Assembly (NCBI GenBank): GCA_035307765.1
Contig: DATGHU010000010.1
Span: 1 to 61,508 of the forward strand
Length of the DNA stretch: 61,508 bases
Source of the DNA: a bacterium
Lineage (GTDB): Bacteria; Sysuimicrobiota; Sysuimicrobiia; Sysuimicrobiales; Segetimicrobiaceae
Direction: 5' to 3'
The notes under the pieces: generated by a model
Told to the model about the DNA's origin: nothing
Database searches by the model: none
Seen by the model: only the letters and a program-made list of their open reading frames with translations
In this document: piece after piece, positions 1 to 9,166 of the stretch
How positions within the stretch are numbered: the stretch's first letter is position 1
Layout of the letters: each line of letters starts with the position of its first letter
Made by a program: the position numbers and the translations under genes

Positions 1-531
1 GCACTCCCCGTACAACTCCTCTACCGGGACGACACTTTCGTGCGCCGCGATCTGGAACACGCTGTCCGCCGACGTGTACACGATCGGCCGGCCCGTGCGC
101 AGGTGCTCCTCGCCGAGTTGTTGGATGATCGCCGTCCCGGACGCCGGCCGGTTGCCGAGCACCCGCCGCCCGATCCGCGCTTCGAATGGTTCGATGATCT
201 CGGGGGGAAACCCGTGCGGGTAGGTGGGAAACGGCCGGTCGAGGATCAGCCCCATCATCTCCCAGTGCCCGGTCGTGCTGTCCTTCCCCGGCGCCACCTC
301 GGCCATCTTGCCGAACGCGCCGGTGGGCGCGGGATCCGCCGGAACGCCGAGGATGGGGACGATCCGCCCGAGTCCCAACCGGCCCAGCGTCGGCATCCTC
401 AGCCCTCCGCAGGCCGCCGCGGTGTGCGGCAGGGTGCTGGCCCCCAAATCCCCGAACCTGGCGGCATCGGGCAACTCGCCGACGCCGCAGCTGTCGAGCA
501 CGATCACGATCACGCGACGGAGGCGGGTCAC
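1..531 (-). CDS. deoB: phosphopentomutase, N-terminal part (runs off the left edge)
   Basis: Phosphopentomutase interconverts (deoxy)ribose 1-phosphate and 5-phosphate in nucleoside salvage; it is a cytoplasmic metal-dependent enzyme of the alkaline phosphatase superfamily. The 177 visible codons start [17 protein letters not shown], the metal-binding N-terminal strand, and continue with [17 protein letters not shown] and [14 protein letters not shown], all DeoB signatures. The best start is a GTG at 531, just before the first strand; the frame stays open to base 1, so the C-terminal half lies outside the window. It follows the Nudix gene with a 46-base gap, which fits a salvage/housekeeping operon. 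Identification is firm; the exact start is less so. Confidence 0.93.
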   Translation of the reverse strand, partial: MTRLRRVIVIVLDSCGVGELPDAARFGDLGASTLPHTAAACGGLRMPTLGRLGLGRIVPILGVPADPAPTGAFGKMAEVAPGKDSTTGHWEMMGLILDRPFPTYPHGFPPEIIEPFEARIGRRVLGNRPASGTAIIQQLGEEHLRTGRPIVYTSADSVFQIAAHESVVPVEELYGEC

Positions 532-577
532 CGTCGGCGCCCCGAGCCGGCGCCGGGTCGGCCGCCGGCGAACCGGG

Positions 578-1108
578 TCAGCCGGGGCGCCCGAGGCGCC
601 GGCATGCCAGGGCGATCCCGATCACCGATTTGGCGTCGCGGATCTCGCCCGAGTCGATCCGACGCCGGGCCTCGTCGAGCGCCACGGTCTCGACCCGGAG
701 ATCGACTTCCTCGCGGTCCGCCGCGGCGGGGCGGAGGTCCTGGGCCAGGAACACATGCAGTACCTCGGAAAGGATGCCGGGCGACGGGTAGAAGGCGCTG
801 AGGCACTCCCACCGCCCGGCCGCGCGGCCCACCTCCTCGGCGAGTTCGCGCTCGGCGCACCGCTCTGGGGTTTCGCCGGGTTCCATGGTGCCGGCGGGGA
901 TCTCGAGAAGGTCGGCCTCCACCGCGGCGCGATACTGGCGGACGAGCACGACGTGCCGGTCCGCGGTCAGGGCAACCATCGCCACCGCCCCGGGGTGTTC
1001 GACGATCTCATACTCGACGCGCTGGCCGCCGGGGAACTCGACTTCATCCAGGCGGACCGTCACCCGCCGTCCTTCGAACACCCGGCGGCGGCGCACCAGC
1101 CGCCGCAT
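578..1108 (-). CDS. Nudix hydrolase, ADP-ribose pyrophosphatase type
   Basis: A 177-aa Nudix protein. The Nudix box is complete: G73, E79, then R87-E88, E91-E92 and G94, the residues that bind the metal and activate water. The N-terminal strands ([17 protein letters not shown], then LVRQYR) and the [11 protein letters not shown] stretch before the box match the ADP-ribose/ADP-sugar pyrophosphatase subgroup (NudF/YqkG-like), which cleaves ADP-ribose to AMP and ribose 5-phosphate. The ATG at 1108 is preferred because longer frames run into ilvE and do not look like protein. It sits 31 bases after ilvE and 46 before deoB; a ribose-phosphate link to DeoB is plausible but inferred. The substrate is not provable from sequence. 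Confidence 0.85.
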   Translation of the reverse strand: MRRLVRRRRVFEGRRVTVRLDEVEFPGGQRVEYEIVEHPGAVAMVALTADRHVVLVRQYRAAVEADLLEIPAGTMEPGETPERCAERELAEEVGRAAGRWECLSAFYPSPGILSEVLHVFLAQDLRPAAADREEVDLRVETVALDEARRRIDSGEIRDAKSVIGIALACRRLGRPG

Positions 1109-1139
1109 CAGACCCCGGCGGGAGGGTGAATGGAACCGT

Positions 1140-2042
1140 TCACGCCTTGGCGGACGCGCCCGTCGCGACGTACACAGGCGTCCCTTCACGCGAGGCCAGC
1201 TCTCGGAACGCCACGAGAACGCGCTGGGTGATCGGGCCCGGCTTGCCGGTGCCGATGGACCGCCCATCCAGCGTGACCACCGGGCCCAGTTCCGCCCCCG
1301 TCCCGGTGAGGAAGCACTCATCGGCCGTGTACATGTCGTGGAGGGTCAGGACCTGCTCGGCGCAGGGGACACCCAGTTGCGCGCACACGTCCACGATCGT
1401 CTGCCGGGTCACGCCCTGCAGGATGCCGAGATACGCGGGCGGGGTCAGCACCCGGCCGGCCTTGACGATGAAGACGTTGTCGGCGGTGCACTCGGCGACG
1501 TAGCCCTGGGTGGTGAGCATCAACCCCTCGTCGACCCCGGCCAGGTTAACTTCCATCCGAGCCAGGATGTTGTTCAGATAGTTGCACGTTTTCACCCGAG
1601 GGTTGAGGACGTCCACCGGTCGCTGCCGCGTCGTGGTCGTGATCATCCGCAGGCCCTTCCGGTACGCCTCCTCCGGGTAGAGCTGGATCGAATCGACGAT
1701 GACAACGACGTTGGGCCGCGGACACTTTCGCGGGTCGATCCCGAGATCCCCGGGGCCGCGCGACACCACGGGGCGGATGTAGGCGTCCTGCAGCCCGGTC
1801 CGACGCACGGTCTCCAGGATCGCCTCGGTCATCTCCGCCTTGGTGAGCGGAATCTCGAGGCCCAGCGTATGCGCGGACTCGAAGAGCCGATCGACGTGCG
1901 CGTCCAGCTTGAAGACCCGGCCGTTGTACACGCGGATACCCTCAAACACCCCATCCCCGTACAGGAATCCGTGGTCGTAGACGGAGACCGTCGCCTCCGC
2001 CTTCTGGACGAACCGGCCATTCACGTAGACCACCGCACTCAT
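1140..2042 (-). CDS. ilvE: branched-chain amino acid aminotransferase
   Basis: A 300-aa class IV PLP aminotransferase that performs the last transamination in valine, leucine and isoleucine synthesis (or the first in breakdown). It starts with the typical VYVNGRFV and VSVYDHGFLYGDGVFEG; the PLP lysine is K151 in RVKTCNYLNN, and the C-terminal FLTGTGAELGPV motif is present. Length matches IlvE. D-amino acid transaminase and aminodeoxychorismate lyase share the fold, but the EGIR and NYLNN features favour IlvE. A GGGAGG ribosome site lies just upstream of the ATG. It is isolated from other branched-chain genes and is flanked by pyrG (36 bases upstream) and the Nudix gene. Confidence 0.88.
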   Translation of the reverse strand: MSAVVYVNGRFVQKAEATVSVYDHGFLYGDGVFEGIRVYNGRVFKLDAHVDRLFESAHTLGLEIPLTKAEMTEAILETVRRTGLQDAYIRPVVSRGPGDLGIDPRKCPRPNVVVIVDSIQLYPEEAYRKGLRMITTTTRQRPVDVLNPRVKTCNYLNNILARMEVNLAGVDEGLMLTTQGYVAECTADNVFIVKAGRVLTPPAYLGILQGVTRQTIVDVCAQLGVPCAEQVLTLHDMYTADECFLTGTGAELGPVVTLDGRSIGTGKPGPITQRVLVAFRELASREGTPVYVATGASAKA

Positions 2043-2078
2043 CGCGCTCGCCTCCCGAGTCGCATCTGCGTCAATCCT

Positions 2079-3752
2079 TCACCTGTTCGCCGCCGGCGTA
2101 AATGGCTCCTCCGGGACGTGCCCGGCGGGGTGCTGCGCCTGCCGGAGCGCAGCGGCGATGAACTCGCGGTACAGGGGGTGGGGCCGGTTGGGCCGCGATC
2201 GGTATTCGCCGTGAAACTGGGTGCCGACGAACCAGGGGTGATCGAGCAGTTCGACGATCTCCACGAGCTGACGACTTGGGTACAGCCCCGTCACCCGAAG
2301 ACCGTGCTGCGTCAGGATCGGCAGATAGTGGTTGTTGACCTCGAAGCGATGGCGGTGCCGCTCCTGGACCTCCGCCACCCCGTAGGCCTCCCCCGCGCGC
2401 GACCCCGGGGTGAGCCGGCACGGGTACAATCCCAGACGCATCGTCCCCCCCTTGTCGGTGACGGCCTCCTGCTCGGGGAGCAGCCCGATCACCGGGTGCG
2501 GCGTGTTCGCGTCCACCTCGGTCGTGTTGGCGCCGGCGAGGCCGCAGACGTCCCGGGCAAACTCCACCACCGCCCACTGCATTCCGTAGCAGACGCCGAA
2601 GAACGGAATGCGGCGCTCCCGCGCGAAGCGTGCCGCTTTGACCTTGCCCTCCACCCCTCTCGCGCCAAACCCCGGACAGACCAGGATCCCATCGTACCCC
2701 GCGAGCCGCGCCGCCACCCCGTGGTCGTCGAGGGAATCCAGCTCCTCCGAGTCCTGCTTGGTGATCACCACCCGGGCGCCGTTGGCGATGCCGCCGTGCC
2801 GGAGCGCTTCCTCGATGCTCACGTACGAATCCTCGTTCCCCACGTACTTGCCGACGAGCGCGATCCGCACGGTCGAGGAGGGATGCCGAATTCGCTCCAC
2901 CATCGCCCGCCATTCGGCGAGGTCGGGGGGTCGCACCGGGAGGCGCAGGCGGCGCTCCACGATCCGGGGGAGACCCTCGTCCTCGAGGATCAGTGGGACC
3001 TCATAGATACTCTGCGCGTCGACCGCCTGAATCACGGCCTCCAGCGGGACGTCGCAAAAGAGCGCGAGCTTCTCCCGCAGTCCGCGGGAGAGCGGGCGCT
3101 CGGTCCGGCAGACGAGGACGTCGGGTTGGATCCCGATCCCGCGCAGCTCCTTCACGCTGTGTTGGGTCGGCTTCGTCTTGAGCTCGCCGGCGCTGCGGAG
3201 GAAGGGAATGAGCGAGACGTGGATGTACATCACGTTCTCTTCGCCGACGTGGAACTTAAACTGCCGGATCGCCTCGAGAAACGGCAGGCTTTCGATGTCC
3301 CCGACGGTGCCGCCGACCTCGACGATGATGATGTCGGCGCCCTGTGCACGGCCGACCCGCGTGATCTCGTCGCGAATCTCGTTGGTGACGTGGGGGATGA
3401 CCTGCACCGTCCCGCCCAGGTACTCGCCCCGGCGCTCGCGGGCGATCACGGCGCCGTAGATCTTCCCGGTGGTCGTGTTGTTGTCGCGGCAGAGGTTCTC
3501 GTCGATGAAGCGTTCGTAGTGGCCGAGGTCCATGTCCGTCTCCGCGCCGTCGTCGGTGACGAAGACCTCCCCGTGCTGAAACGGGTTCATCGTTCCCGCG
3601 TCCACGTTCACGTAGGGATCGAACTTCAACAGCGTGACGCGCCACCCCCGGCTCCGGAGCAACCGCCCCAGCGACGCCGAGGTGATGCCCTTGCCCAGCG
3701 CGGAGGTGACTCCCCCCGTCACAAAGATGTACTTCGACCCCTGCTGCGTCAT
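2079..3752 (-). CDS. pyrG: CTP synthase
   Basis: CTP synthase aminates UTP to CTP using ATP and glutamine, the last step of pyrimidine nucleotide synthesis. At 557 aa it has the usual length. The synthetase domain opens with [17 protein letters not shown] (P-loop) and carries [11 protein letters not shown] and [19 protein letters not shown]. The class I glutaminase domain starts near residue 295 and has the nucleophile C388 in FFGVCYGMQ; the histidine and glutamate of the triad lie in [10 protein letters not shown]. The usual family sequences are GVCLGMQ and HPE, so both motifs are slightly variant. It sits between nadK (56-base gap) and ilvE. Confidence 0.96.
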   Translation of the reverse strand: MTQQGSKYIFVTGGVTSALGKGITSASLGRLLRSRGWRVTLLKFDPYVNVDAGTMNPFQHGEVFVTDDGAETDMDLGHYERFIDENLCRDNNTTTGKIYGAVIARERRGEYLGGTVQVIPHVTNEIRDEITRVGRAQGADIIIVEVGGTVGDIESLPFLEAIRQFKFHVGEENVMYIHVSLIPFLRSAGELKTKPTQHSVKELRGIGIQPDVLVCRTERPLSRGLREKLALFCDVPLEAVIQAVDAQSIYEVPLILEDEGLPRIVERRLRLPVRPPDLAEWRAMVERIRHPSSTVRIALVGKYVGNEDSYVSIEEALRHGGIANGARVVITKQDSEELDSLDDHGVAARLAGYDGILVCPGFGARGVEGKVKAARFARERRIPFFGVCYGMQWAVVEFARDVCGLAGANTTEVDANTPHPVIGLLPEQEAVTDKGGTMRLGLYPCRLTPGSRAGEAYGVAEVQERHRHRFEVNNHYLPILTQHGLRVTGLYPSRQLVEIVELLDHPWFVGTQFHGEYRSRPNRPHPLYREFIAAALRQAQHPAGHVPEEPFTPAANR

Positions 3753-3808
3753 TCGCTGCGCCCCCCCCTCCGCCGATTCATGGTTCGTCGCCGCTGCCTC
3801 GGATGCGC

Positions 3809-4687
3809 CTACCGTTCTCCCCAGGTGAGCTTTGCGCGGAGGATGCTGTAGAAACCGCCCCGACCCAGGCGAACGAGCCGAGTGCGGTGGGGCGAGCGTT
3901 CCACGCGCACCTCGTCGCCTTCCTTGAGCGGGAACCCTTCCTGCCCGTCCACCGTCAAGATCGGCGGTGGGGGTGGGGCGCCAACCGGGTCGACCCGGAT
4001 GGTCACCGTGTCGGTCCCGGAGACCAATACGGCGCGAGCGTTGAGCGTGTGGGCGCAGATCGGCGTGAGCACGATCCCGTCCACCGCGGGATGGACGATC
4101 GGACCGCCGGCGGAGAGGGAGTACGCGGTGGACCCGGTGGGGGTGGCCACGATCAGGCCGTCGGCCAGATGCGTGGCGAGGTGCTCGCCGTTGACGAAGG
4201 TGCGCAGCCTGAGAAGACGCGCGTAGCCGCTCTTGGTGACGACGATATCGTTGAGCGCGAGGAACTCCTGGGGAACCTGCCCGTCCCGCTCCACTCGGGC
4301 GCGGATCATCATCCGCTCGTCGAGTTGATAGTCGCCCTCCAACACCCGGTGGAGTGCGCTCGCCACCTCCGGGCCGTTCACCTCGGCCAGGAATCCAAAC
4401 GCTCCGAGGTTGACCCCCAGGATGGCGATCCCTTGGGGGCCGGCCGCGCGCGCGGTGCGCAGGATGGTTCCGTCTCCCCCGAAGACCACCACGACACCGA
4501 CCCGCTTGATCAGGTCGGCTTCGCTCGCCCCGAGCGCGGGGTGCCCGAGGATCTCCGCGCTCTCTCGGTTGATCCAGACCGGTACGCCGCGCTCCACGAG
4601 GAGGTCCACGGCTTCCCGTGCCAACCGCGCGACATCGGGATTGGCGTGGACCTTTTCGACGTTGACGTTCAGACCGACCGCGATCAC
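3809..4687 (-). CDS. nadK: NAD kinase
   Basis: Phosphorylates NAD to NADP in the cytoplasm. The 292-aa product has the diagnostic GGDG motif at residues 70-73 ([14 protein letters not shown]), followed by [13 protein letters not shown] and the [17 protein letters not shown]-type segment here written [16 protein letters not shown]. The GTG start at 4687 was chosen because it overlaps the tlyA stop in a GTGA tetranucleotide and lies directly before the first beta strand (IAVGLNVN). TlyA followed by NAD kinase is a common order in Gram-positive bacteria, where recN often follows; recN is absent here and pyrG takes its place. Confidence 0.94.
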   Translation of the reverse strand: MIAVGLNVNVEKVHANPDVARLAREAVDLLVERGVPVWINRESAEILGHPALGASEADLIKRVGVVVVFGGDGTILRTARAAGPQGIAILGVNLGAFGFLAEVNGPEVASALHRVLEGDYQLDERMMIRARVERDGQVPQEFLALNDIVVTKSGYARLLRLRTFVNGEHLATHLADGLIVATPTGSTAYSLSAGGPIVHPAVDGIVLTPICAHTLNARAVLVSGTDTVTIRVDPVGAPPPPPILTVDGQEGFPLKEGDEVRVERSPHRTRLVRLGRGGFYSILRAKLTWGER

Positions 4688-5520
4688 GAGCGCCTCGGGG
4701 TAACCCCGCCAGCGTGCGCCCGCGCGACGCTGGCGTCGATGGCCTCGGGGGATAGCCCCGCCTCGGTCCCCGGGCGGAGGTGGACCAGGTACTCGATGTT
4801 TCCGGCCGGCCCGGTGATCGGTGACGGTGTGACGCCGACGGCGGTCAATTCGGCCGCGCCGGAGGCCGCCAGCACCCGGGAGAGCACTTCCCGGTGGACG
4901 TCCGGATCTCGCACCACCCCGCCCCGCGGGACGTGAGCCCGCCCGGCCTCGAACTGGGGCTTGACCAGGGCCACCACAGACCCGTGCGCGGCCACGAGCC
5001 CCGCGATCGCCGGCCAGACCAAGCGCAGGCTGATAAACGCGAGGTCTGCGGTCACCAAGTCGCACCGGCCGCCGACCTGCTCGACGGTGAGATACCGGGC
5101 ATTCACGCCCTCGAGCACCACCACCCGCGGGTCGGTTCGAAGCCCCCAGGCCAGTTGGCCGTGGCCGACGTCGACCGCGTAGACCCTGGACGCTCCGGCG
5201 CGGAGGAGACAATCCGTGAATCCCCCCGTGCTCGCTCCGAGGTCCACCGCCACCCTACCCCGCACATCAATGCCAAAGACCTCAAGGGCGTGAGCAAGCT
5301 TGAGGCCGCCGCGGCTCGCGTACGCCGTCCCCCGGCGCCGAACCAGCACGGTCGCCCCCGGCGCCACTCTGCGGCCCGGCTTGTCGACAAGCCGGCCATC
5401 GACCGTGACCAGGCCCGCCATGATCGCCGCCTGCGCCTCCCCGCGGGTTGCGGCGTGGCGCTGGACAACCAGCCATTGATCCAACCTGACCCCGCTGTCC
5501 ATCCCCGTCCCCGGCGTCAT
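4684..5520 (-). CDS. tlyA: TlyA family rRNA 2'-O-methyltransferase
   Basis: A 278-aa protein with an N-terminal S4 RNA-binding domain (about residues 11-60, [19 protein letters not shown]) and a C-terminal FtsJ/RrmJ-type methyltransferase. The SAM-binding motif is [11 protein letters not shown] at 93-103. TlyA methylates ribose 2'-OH positions on 16S and/or 23S rRNA in mycobacteria and affects capreomycin susceptibility; many are still annotated as hemolysins. The ATG at 5520 overlaps the stop of the prenyl synthase gene in ATGA, which favours it over an upstream ATG. The 3' end overlaps the nadK start in GTGA, so three genes are translationally coupled. Confidence 0.92.
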   Translation of the reverse strand: MTPGTGMDSGVRLDQWLVVQRHAATRGEAQAAIMAGLVTVDGRLVDKPGRRVAPGATVLVRRRGTAYASRGGLKLAHALEVFGIDVRGRVAVDLGASTGGFTDCLLRAGASRVYAVDVGHGQLAWGLRTDPRVVVLEGVNARYLTVEQVGGRCDLVTADLAFISLRLVWPAIAGLVAAHGSVVALVKPQFEAGRAHVPRGGVVRDPDVHREVLSRVLAASGAAELTAVGVTPSPITGPAGNIEYLVHLRPGTEAGLSPEAIDASVARAHAGGVTPRRS

Positions 5521-6467
5521 CGCTCGCGGCTGAGGAGAAACGCGGCGATGCTCCGGAGCCACTCCCCCCGCACGCCGAGCGGCTCGAGCGCAGAGATCGC
5601 CTGAGCGGTCGCGGCCCGGGCGAGGTCCCGGGATGCGTCCAGCCCGAAGACGGCGGGAAAAGTCACCTTTGCCTGGGCGGCGTCGCTGCCGGTGCCTTTG
5701 CCGAGCTTGCCTTCCTCGCCGACAACATCGAGGATGTCGTCGATGATCTGAAACCCCAACCCGACGTGCTCCCCGTACGCGCTCAAGGCTTTGAGATCGT
5801 TCGGGGACGCCCCCGCCAGCATCCCGCCGATGCGCACACAGGCCTGGATCAGCGACCCCGTCTTCAGCCGGTGGATCTCCCGGACATCCGCGGCTTCGAC
5901 CGGACCCCGGGTTGCGAGGAGATCGAGCACTTGACCGCCGACCATCCCCTTCGTGCCGATACCCTGAGTGACTTCGACGATCGCCCCCACCACACGATCC
6001 GGTGGGATCGCATCGCCGTCCGCGATCCCGGCGAGCAATTCGAAGGCCAGCGCGTGGAGTGCGTCGCCCGCGAGGACCGCGATCGCTTCGCCGAAGACCA
6101 CGTGACAGGTCGGGCGGCCCCGCCGGGTGGGCGAATTGTCCATGGCGGGCAGATCATCATGGATCAGCGAGTACGTGTGGATCAGCTCGACCGCGGCGGC
6201 GGCGGGCAGGACGGCGTCCGGCCCCATCCCCGCGACCTCCGCTCCGGCCAAGACCAGGATGGGTCTGAGTCGCTTGCCGCCGGCGAACACGCTGTACCGC
6301 ATCGCCTGGTGCACGACCTGGGGGGGAGTGTCCTCGGACACCAGCGCGCGGTCAAGCGCCCCCTCGACACGCCTGCCGAGGTCGGCCAGGCGGGCCTCGA
6401 CAGCGGCGAGCGCATCCGTGGGGGGCAGAGGGAACGAGCCTGCGGGTACGCGCGACGTCAGCGGCAT
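5517..6467 (-). CDS. ispA: polyprenyl (farnesyl/geranylgeranyl) diphosphate synthase
   Basis: Trans-isoprenyl diphosphate synthase that condenses IPP with allylic diphosphates to make precursors of quinone tails and lipid carriers. The 316-aa protein shows GGKRLRP (63-69), the first aspartate-rich motif DDLPAMD (104-110) followed by RRGRPTCH, and the second motif within FQIIDDILD, both of which bind Mg-diphosphate. The DDLPAMD form and the length are typical of bacterial IspA/GGPP synthases. Chain length cannot be read safely from sequence. IspA-TlyA neighbourhoods (often with xse and dxs) are common; dxs and xse are absent here. It starts 5 bases after the acylphosphatase gene. Confidence 0.9.
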   Translation of the reverse strand: MPLTSRVPAGSFPLPPTDALAAVEARLADLGRRVEGALDRALVSEDTPPQVVHQAMRYSVFAGGKRLRPILVLAGAEVAGMGPDAVLPAAAAVELIHTYSLIHDDLPAMDNSPTRRGRPTCHVVFGEAIAVLAGDALHALAFELLAGIADGDAIPPDRVVGAIVEVTQGIGTKGMVGGQVLDLLATRGPVEAADVREIHRLKTGSLIQACVRIGGMLAGASPNDLKALSAYGEHVGLGFQIIDDILDVVGEEGKLGKGTGSDAAQAKVTFPAVFGLDASRDLARAATAQAISALEPLGVRGEWLRSIAAFLLSRER

Positions 6468-6472
6468 CCTCG

Positions 6473-6739
6473 CTACCGGATCACAAACTCCCGCTCCCGG
6501 GATGGAACATCCTCCCAGTCGACCTGGATCCCGCGAACGGCGGCCCCCGGCGGACCCTCGCGCATCGCGACGAGGAACGCCTCGAGCGCATCCCGCGCTC
6601 CCTCCGCCAGCACCTCGACCTGTCCGTTCGGAAGGTTGCGCGCGAAACCGCTGAGCCCCAGCGCTCGGGCGCGCGTGAGGGCGAAGAACCGAAACCCGAC
6701 CCCCTGCACCCGTCCCGTCACCGCAATTTGGACGCGCAC
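6473..6739 (-). CDS. acyP: acylphosphatase
   Basis: An 88-aa acylphosphatase that hydrolyses acyl phosphates such as acetyl phosphate or carbamoyl phosphate. The phosphate-binding loop with the catalytic arginine is GRVQGVGFRFF and the catalytic asparagine is in GFARNLPNGQVEV. The GTG at 6739 is the only start that gives a canonical-length protein; longer frames overlap nusB. It lies between nusB (16-base gap) and the prenyl synthase gene, clearly in the same transcript. Confidence 0.93.
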   Translation of the reverse strand: MRVQIAVTGRVQGVGFRFFALTRARALGLSGFARNLPNGQVEVLAEGARDALEAFLVAMREGPPGAAVRGIQVDWEDVPSREREFVIR

Positions 6740-6755
6740 AGAACGCGGGCCGGCC

Positions 6756-7178
6756 TCACACGTCGGCCGCGTGCCCCACCAAAGGGGGGGTGGTGGATCG
6801 GACGATCTTGCCGAGCAGGCCGTTGACGAATCGACCGGATTCCTCGGTGCTGAACCGCTTAGCGAGCTCCACCGCCTCGTTGATGACGACGCGGATCGGG
6901 GTATCCGTATATCGGAGTTCGAAGATGGCCAGGCGGAGGATGTTGCGGTCGACCGCCGCCATCCGCTCAAGCGTCCACCGCTCGGCGCACTGGGCAATCA
7001 CGGGGTCGATCTCACCCAGATGTCCCCGGGTGCCCCGGCACAAGGTCTCCACCCACGTCAAATCGTCGGGAACCCAATCCGGGGCCGCGACGGATGTTAG
7101 GGCGTCCTCCAGGGACAGCTTCCCGACGTCCATCTGGAACAGCACCTGTAACGCCGCCGCCCGTGCCTTTCGCCGCAT
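6756..7178 (-). CDS. nusB: transcription antitermination factor NusB
   Basis: NusB binds boxA RNA with S10 (NusE) and takes part in rRNA antitermination. The 140-aa all-helical protein begins RRKARAAALQVLFQMD and has the conserved VDRNILRLAIFELRY and VINEAVELAKRFSTEESGRFVNGLL segments. It is the first gene of a run (nusB-acyP-ispA-tlyA-nadK) served by a TATAAT promoter inside the end of ribF, and its roughly 110-base leader contains a perfect hairpin. I see no clear boxA sequence in this leader. Confidence 0.95.
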   Translation of the reverse strand: MRRKARAAALQVLFQMDVGKLSLEDALTSVAAPDWVPDDLTWVETLCRGTRGHLGEIDPVIAQCAERWTLERMAAVDRNILRLAIFELRYTDTPIRVVINEAVELAKRFSTEESGRFVNGLLGKIVRSTTPPLVGHAADV

Positions 7179-7210
7179 ACGCTCCGTTCCGCGCCCCGGT
7201 AAACAAACTG

Positions 7211-7230
7211 ACCACCGTAGCTGGTGGTCA
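7211..7230 (-). promoter_or_regulatory. perfect hairpin in the nusB leader (attenuator or ribF terminator)
   Basis: A 7-bp perfect inverted repeat (GACCACC and GGTGGTC) with a 6-base loop, followed on the minus strand by AGTTTGTTT. It lies about 60 bases after the ribF stop and about 35 bases before the nusB start, downstream of the TATAAT promoter. It therefore could end the ribF transcript, attenuate nusB transcripts, or both. The T-run is short, so termination would be partial at best. Confidence 0.5.
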
Positions 7231-7291
7231 GGTTCTTACTCGAGGGCTGCGTCCGCCCGCTGGGCTTCCGTACACTCGTTCGCCGCCTGCA

Positions 7292-8242
7292 CTACCGTAT
7301 TATACTCGGTTGGGCTTCCGCAAGCAACTCTCGCACCCTGACCACGTCCTCGCGGATCTGCGCGGTCAGGGCCGCGGCACTTGGGAAGGCGCGCTCGGAC
7401 CGAACCCGCCCGACAAACTCGAGCCTCATCGGTTTGTCGACCAGGGGCCCATCGTAATCAAGGAGGTGGGTCTCCACGGACAGGTCTCCGCCACCGAACG
7501 TCGGGCGGTAGCCGATGTTGGTCGCACCACCGTACCGGCGCCCGCCGGTCTCGACGATCGTGGCGTACACCCCCCGTCCCGGGAGGATCTTGCGCGGCGA
7601 CGGCACCAGCAGGTTGGCGGTCGGAAATCCGATGGTCCGGCCGCGCCCCTGACCGGGCACGACCCGCCCAAGCACGGAGTAGTATCGGCCAAGCAGATGC
7701 GCGGCCTCGTCCACCAATCCCTCGCGCAGGGCGCTGCGTATCCTGCTGCTGCTCACCGGCTCCCCCCGCACCAGCGCCGCCGGAACCAGGTGCACCTCCA
7801 CGCCGTGAGCCCGGCCCCACTCGGTGAGGCGCGCCGCTGTCCCCTCCCGCCGATGGCCGAAGGTGTACGAGGAGCCGACGAAGATCGTCCGGGCCCTCAG
7901 TCGTCGGGTGAGGATCTCATCGAGCCACACTTGCGCCGGGGTCCTTGAGAACCCCAGATCGAATCCGAGCACCACCGCGAGATCCACCCCCAATCGTTCA
8001 AGCAGGGGGAACCGCTCCTCGATGATCGTCAGCAGAATCGGCTCCACGCTGGGGCGGAGGATCTCGAGCGGGTGGGGGTCAAACGTCACCACCGCGGACT
8101 GGAGCCCGACCTCGCCGGCGCGGGTGACGGCCTCTCCGATTACCTTTTGGTGGCCGACGTGCAGGCCGTCAAACGTCCCGAGGGCCAGGACGGAGTCCCC
8201 GCCCTGTGCGGGGAACTCATCCAGACCGTGGACGATCCGCAA
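7292..8242 (-). CDS. ribF: bifunctional riboflavin kinase / FAD synthetase
   Basis: Makes FMN from riboflavin and then FAD. The 316-aa protein has the N-terminal nucleotidyltransferase domain with GTFDGLHVGHQKV (H28 and H31 of the HxGH-type site) and the SSSRIRSALREG motif, and a C-terminal riboflavin kinase domain containing GRTIGFPTANL. Length matches the family. Its first 26 bases overlap the end of truB, a common arrangement that implies translational coupling. It is the last gene of the rimP-to-ribF operon and contains the nusB promoter at its 3' end. Confidence 0.96.
   Translation of the reverse strand: MRIVHGLDEFPAQGGDSVLALGTFDGLHVGHQKVIGEAVTRAGEVGLQSAVVTFDPHPLEILRPSVEPILLTIIEERFPLLERLGVDLAVVLGFDLGFSRTPAQVWLDEILTRRLRARTIFVGSSYTFGHRREGTAARLTEWGRAHGVEVHLVPAALVRGEPVSSSRIRSALREGLVDEAAHLLGRYYSVLGRVVPGQGRGRTIGFPTANLLVPSPRKILPGRGVYATIVETGGRRYGGATNIGYRPTFGGGDLSVETHLLDYDGPLVDKPMRLEFVGRVRSERAFPSAAALTAQIREDVVRVRELLAEAQPSIIR
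7299..7327 (-). promoter_or_regulatory. sigma-70-type promoter for nusB operon
   Basis: The minus strand reads TTGCTT (7322-7327), a 17-base spacer, then a consensus TATAAT (7299-7304). The transcript would begin near 7291, at the last codon of ribF, and read into nusB. A 10-base direct repeat (CGGAAGCCCA on the minus strand, at 7311-7320 and again at 7261-7270) lies in the spacer and in the leader. Confidence 0.7.
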
Positions 8243-9164
8243 CCAGCGCTCCTCCGGTTCCGGCCAGCACCTTGAACGGCCGCAACATTCCGCCGTCGAC
8301 CTTGGCCAGCGCGATCAGCGCGCCCCGACGGCTGCGGAGACGGACGGGGAGATCCTCGGAAAGGGCGGTCTCCCCCACTTTCCAAAGCGGGACGGGATGG
8401 CCGTTGAGGACCTCGATCACGCTGCGCTCCGAAAGGTCCACCGCCGGCAGATGGCCAACCGCTTCGTCCATCGGGATGACAACGTCCGCGAGCGCGCCGC
8501 GGCCGGCACACTCGGCCAACTCCTCCAGGGTGACCGCGTCCCGCAAGGAAAACCGACCGGCGCGCGTGCGCACCATGAAGTGGGCGTACCCGCCCAACCC
8601 CATGGCGTCCCCGATATCCGCGCACAGCTTCCGGATGTACGTCCCCTTGCCGCAGGCCACCTCGAGGAGCGCCGACAGGTGGTCGTGACCGATCCAAAGG
8701 ACATCGATCCGCTGCACCACGACCGGCCGCGGTTGCAGGTCGACCGCTTCTCCGCGGCGGGCCAGCTGATAGAGCCGCACGCCATCGTGATGAATCGCGG
8801 ACACCATCGGCGGCACCTGCAGGATCTCTCCGGTGAATCGCTTCAGGACCGCCTCGAGCGACTGGCGGGTGACGGGGCGATGTGCCCCGGACGTCTCCGC
8901 AGGGGCCAGCCTCTCGCCGTAGGCATCGCCGGTGCTCGTCCGCGCCCCGAGGCGCAGTTCCACCCGGTACTCTTTGTCGGCGTCCATCAGGATCTCGCTC
9001 AACCGCGTCGCCCGCCCCAGGCAGCACACCAGCACCCCGGCGGCGCCGGGGTCGAGCGTCCCGGTATGGCCGACGCGACGCAGCCCGGCGGCCCGCCGGA
9101 CGACGTTGACGACGTCGTGCGATGTCATCCCGGGCGGCTTCAGCAGGTTGAGGACTCCGTCCAT
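8217..9164 (-). CDS. truB: tRNA pseudouridine-55 synthase
   Basis: Isomerises U55 in the T-loop of tRNAs. The 315-aa protein opens with GVLNLLKPPGMTSHDVV and has the catalytic aspartate D38 in GHTGTLDPGAAGVL; KEYRVELRLGARTSTGD and GTYIRKLCADIG are further TruB signatures. The C-terminal part, from about residue 245, looks like a small PUA-type RNA-binding tail. It begins 2 bases after the nrnA-like gene and overlaps ribF. Confidence 0.96.
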   Translation of the reverse strand: MDGVLNLLKPPGMTSHDVVNVVRRAAGLRRVGHTGTLDPGAAGVLVCCLGRATRLSEILMDADKEYRVELRLGARTSTGDAYGERLAPAETSGAHRPVTRQSLEAVLKRFTGEILQVPPMVSAIHHDGVRLYQLARRGEAVDLQPRPVVVQRIDVLWIGHDHLSALLEVACGKGTYIRKLCADIGDAMGLGGYAHFMVRTRAGRFSLRDAVTLEELAECAGRGALADVVIPMDEAVGHLPAVDLSERSVIEVLNGHPVPLWKVGETALSEDLPVRLRSRRGALIALAKVDGGMLRPFKVLAGTGGALVADRPRSG

Positions 9165-9166
9165 CG

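Noticed and set aside
885-3851. A plus-strand open frame of nearly 1000 codons
   Set aside because: It lies opposite ilvE and pyrG, whose motifs are unmistakable; long antisense frames are expected at this GC content.
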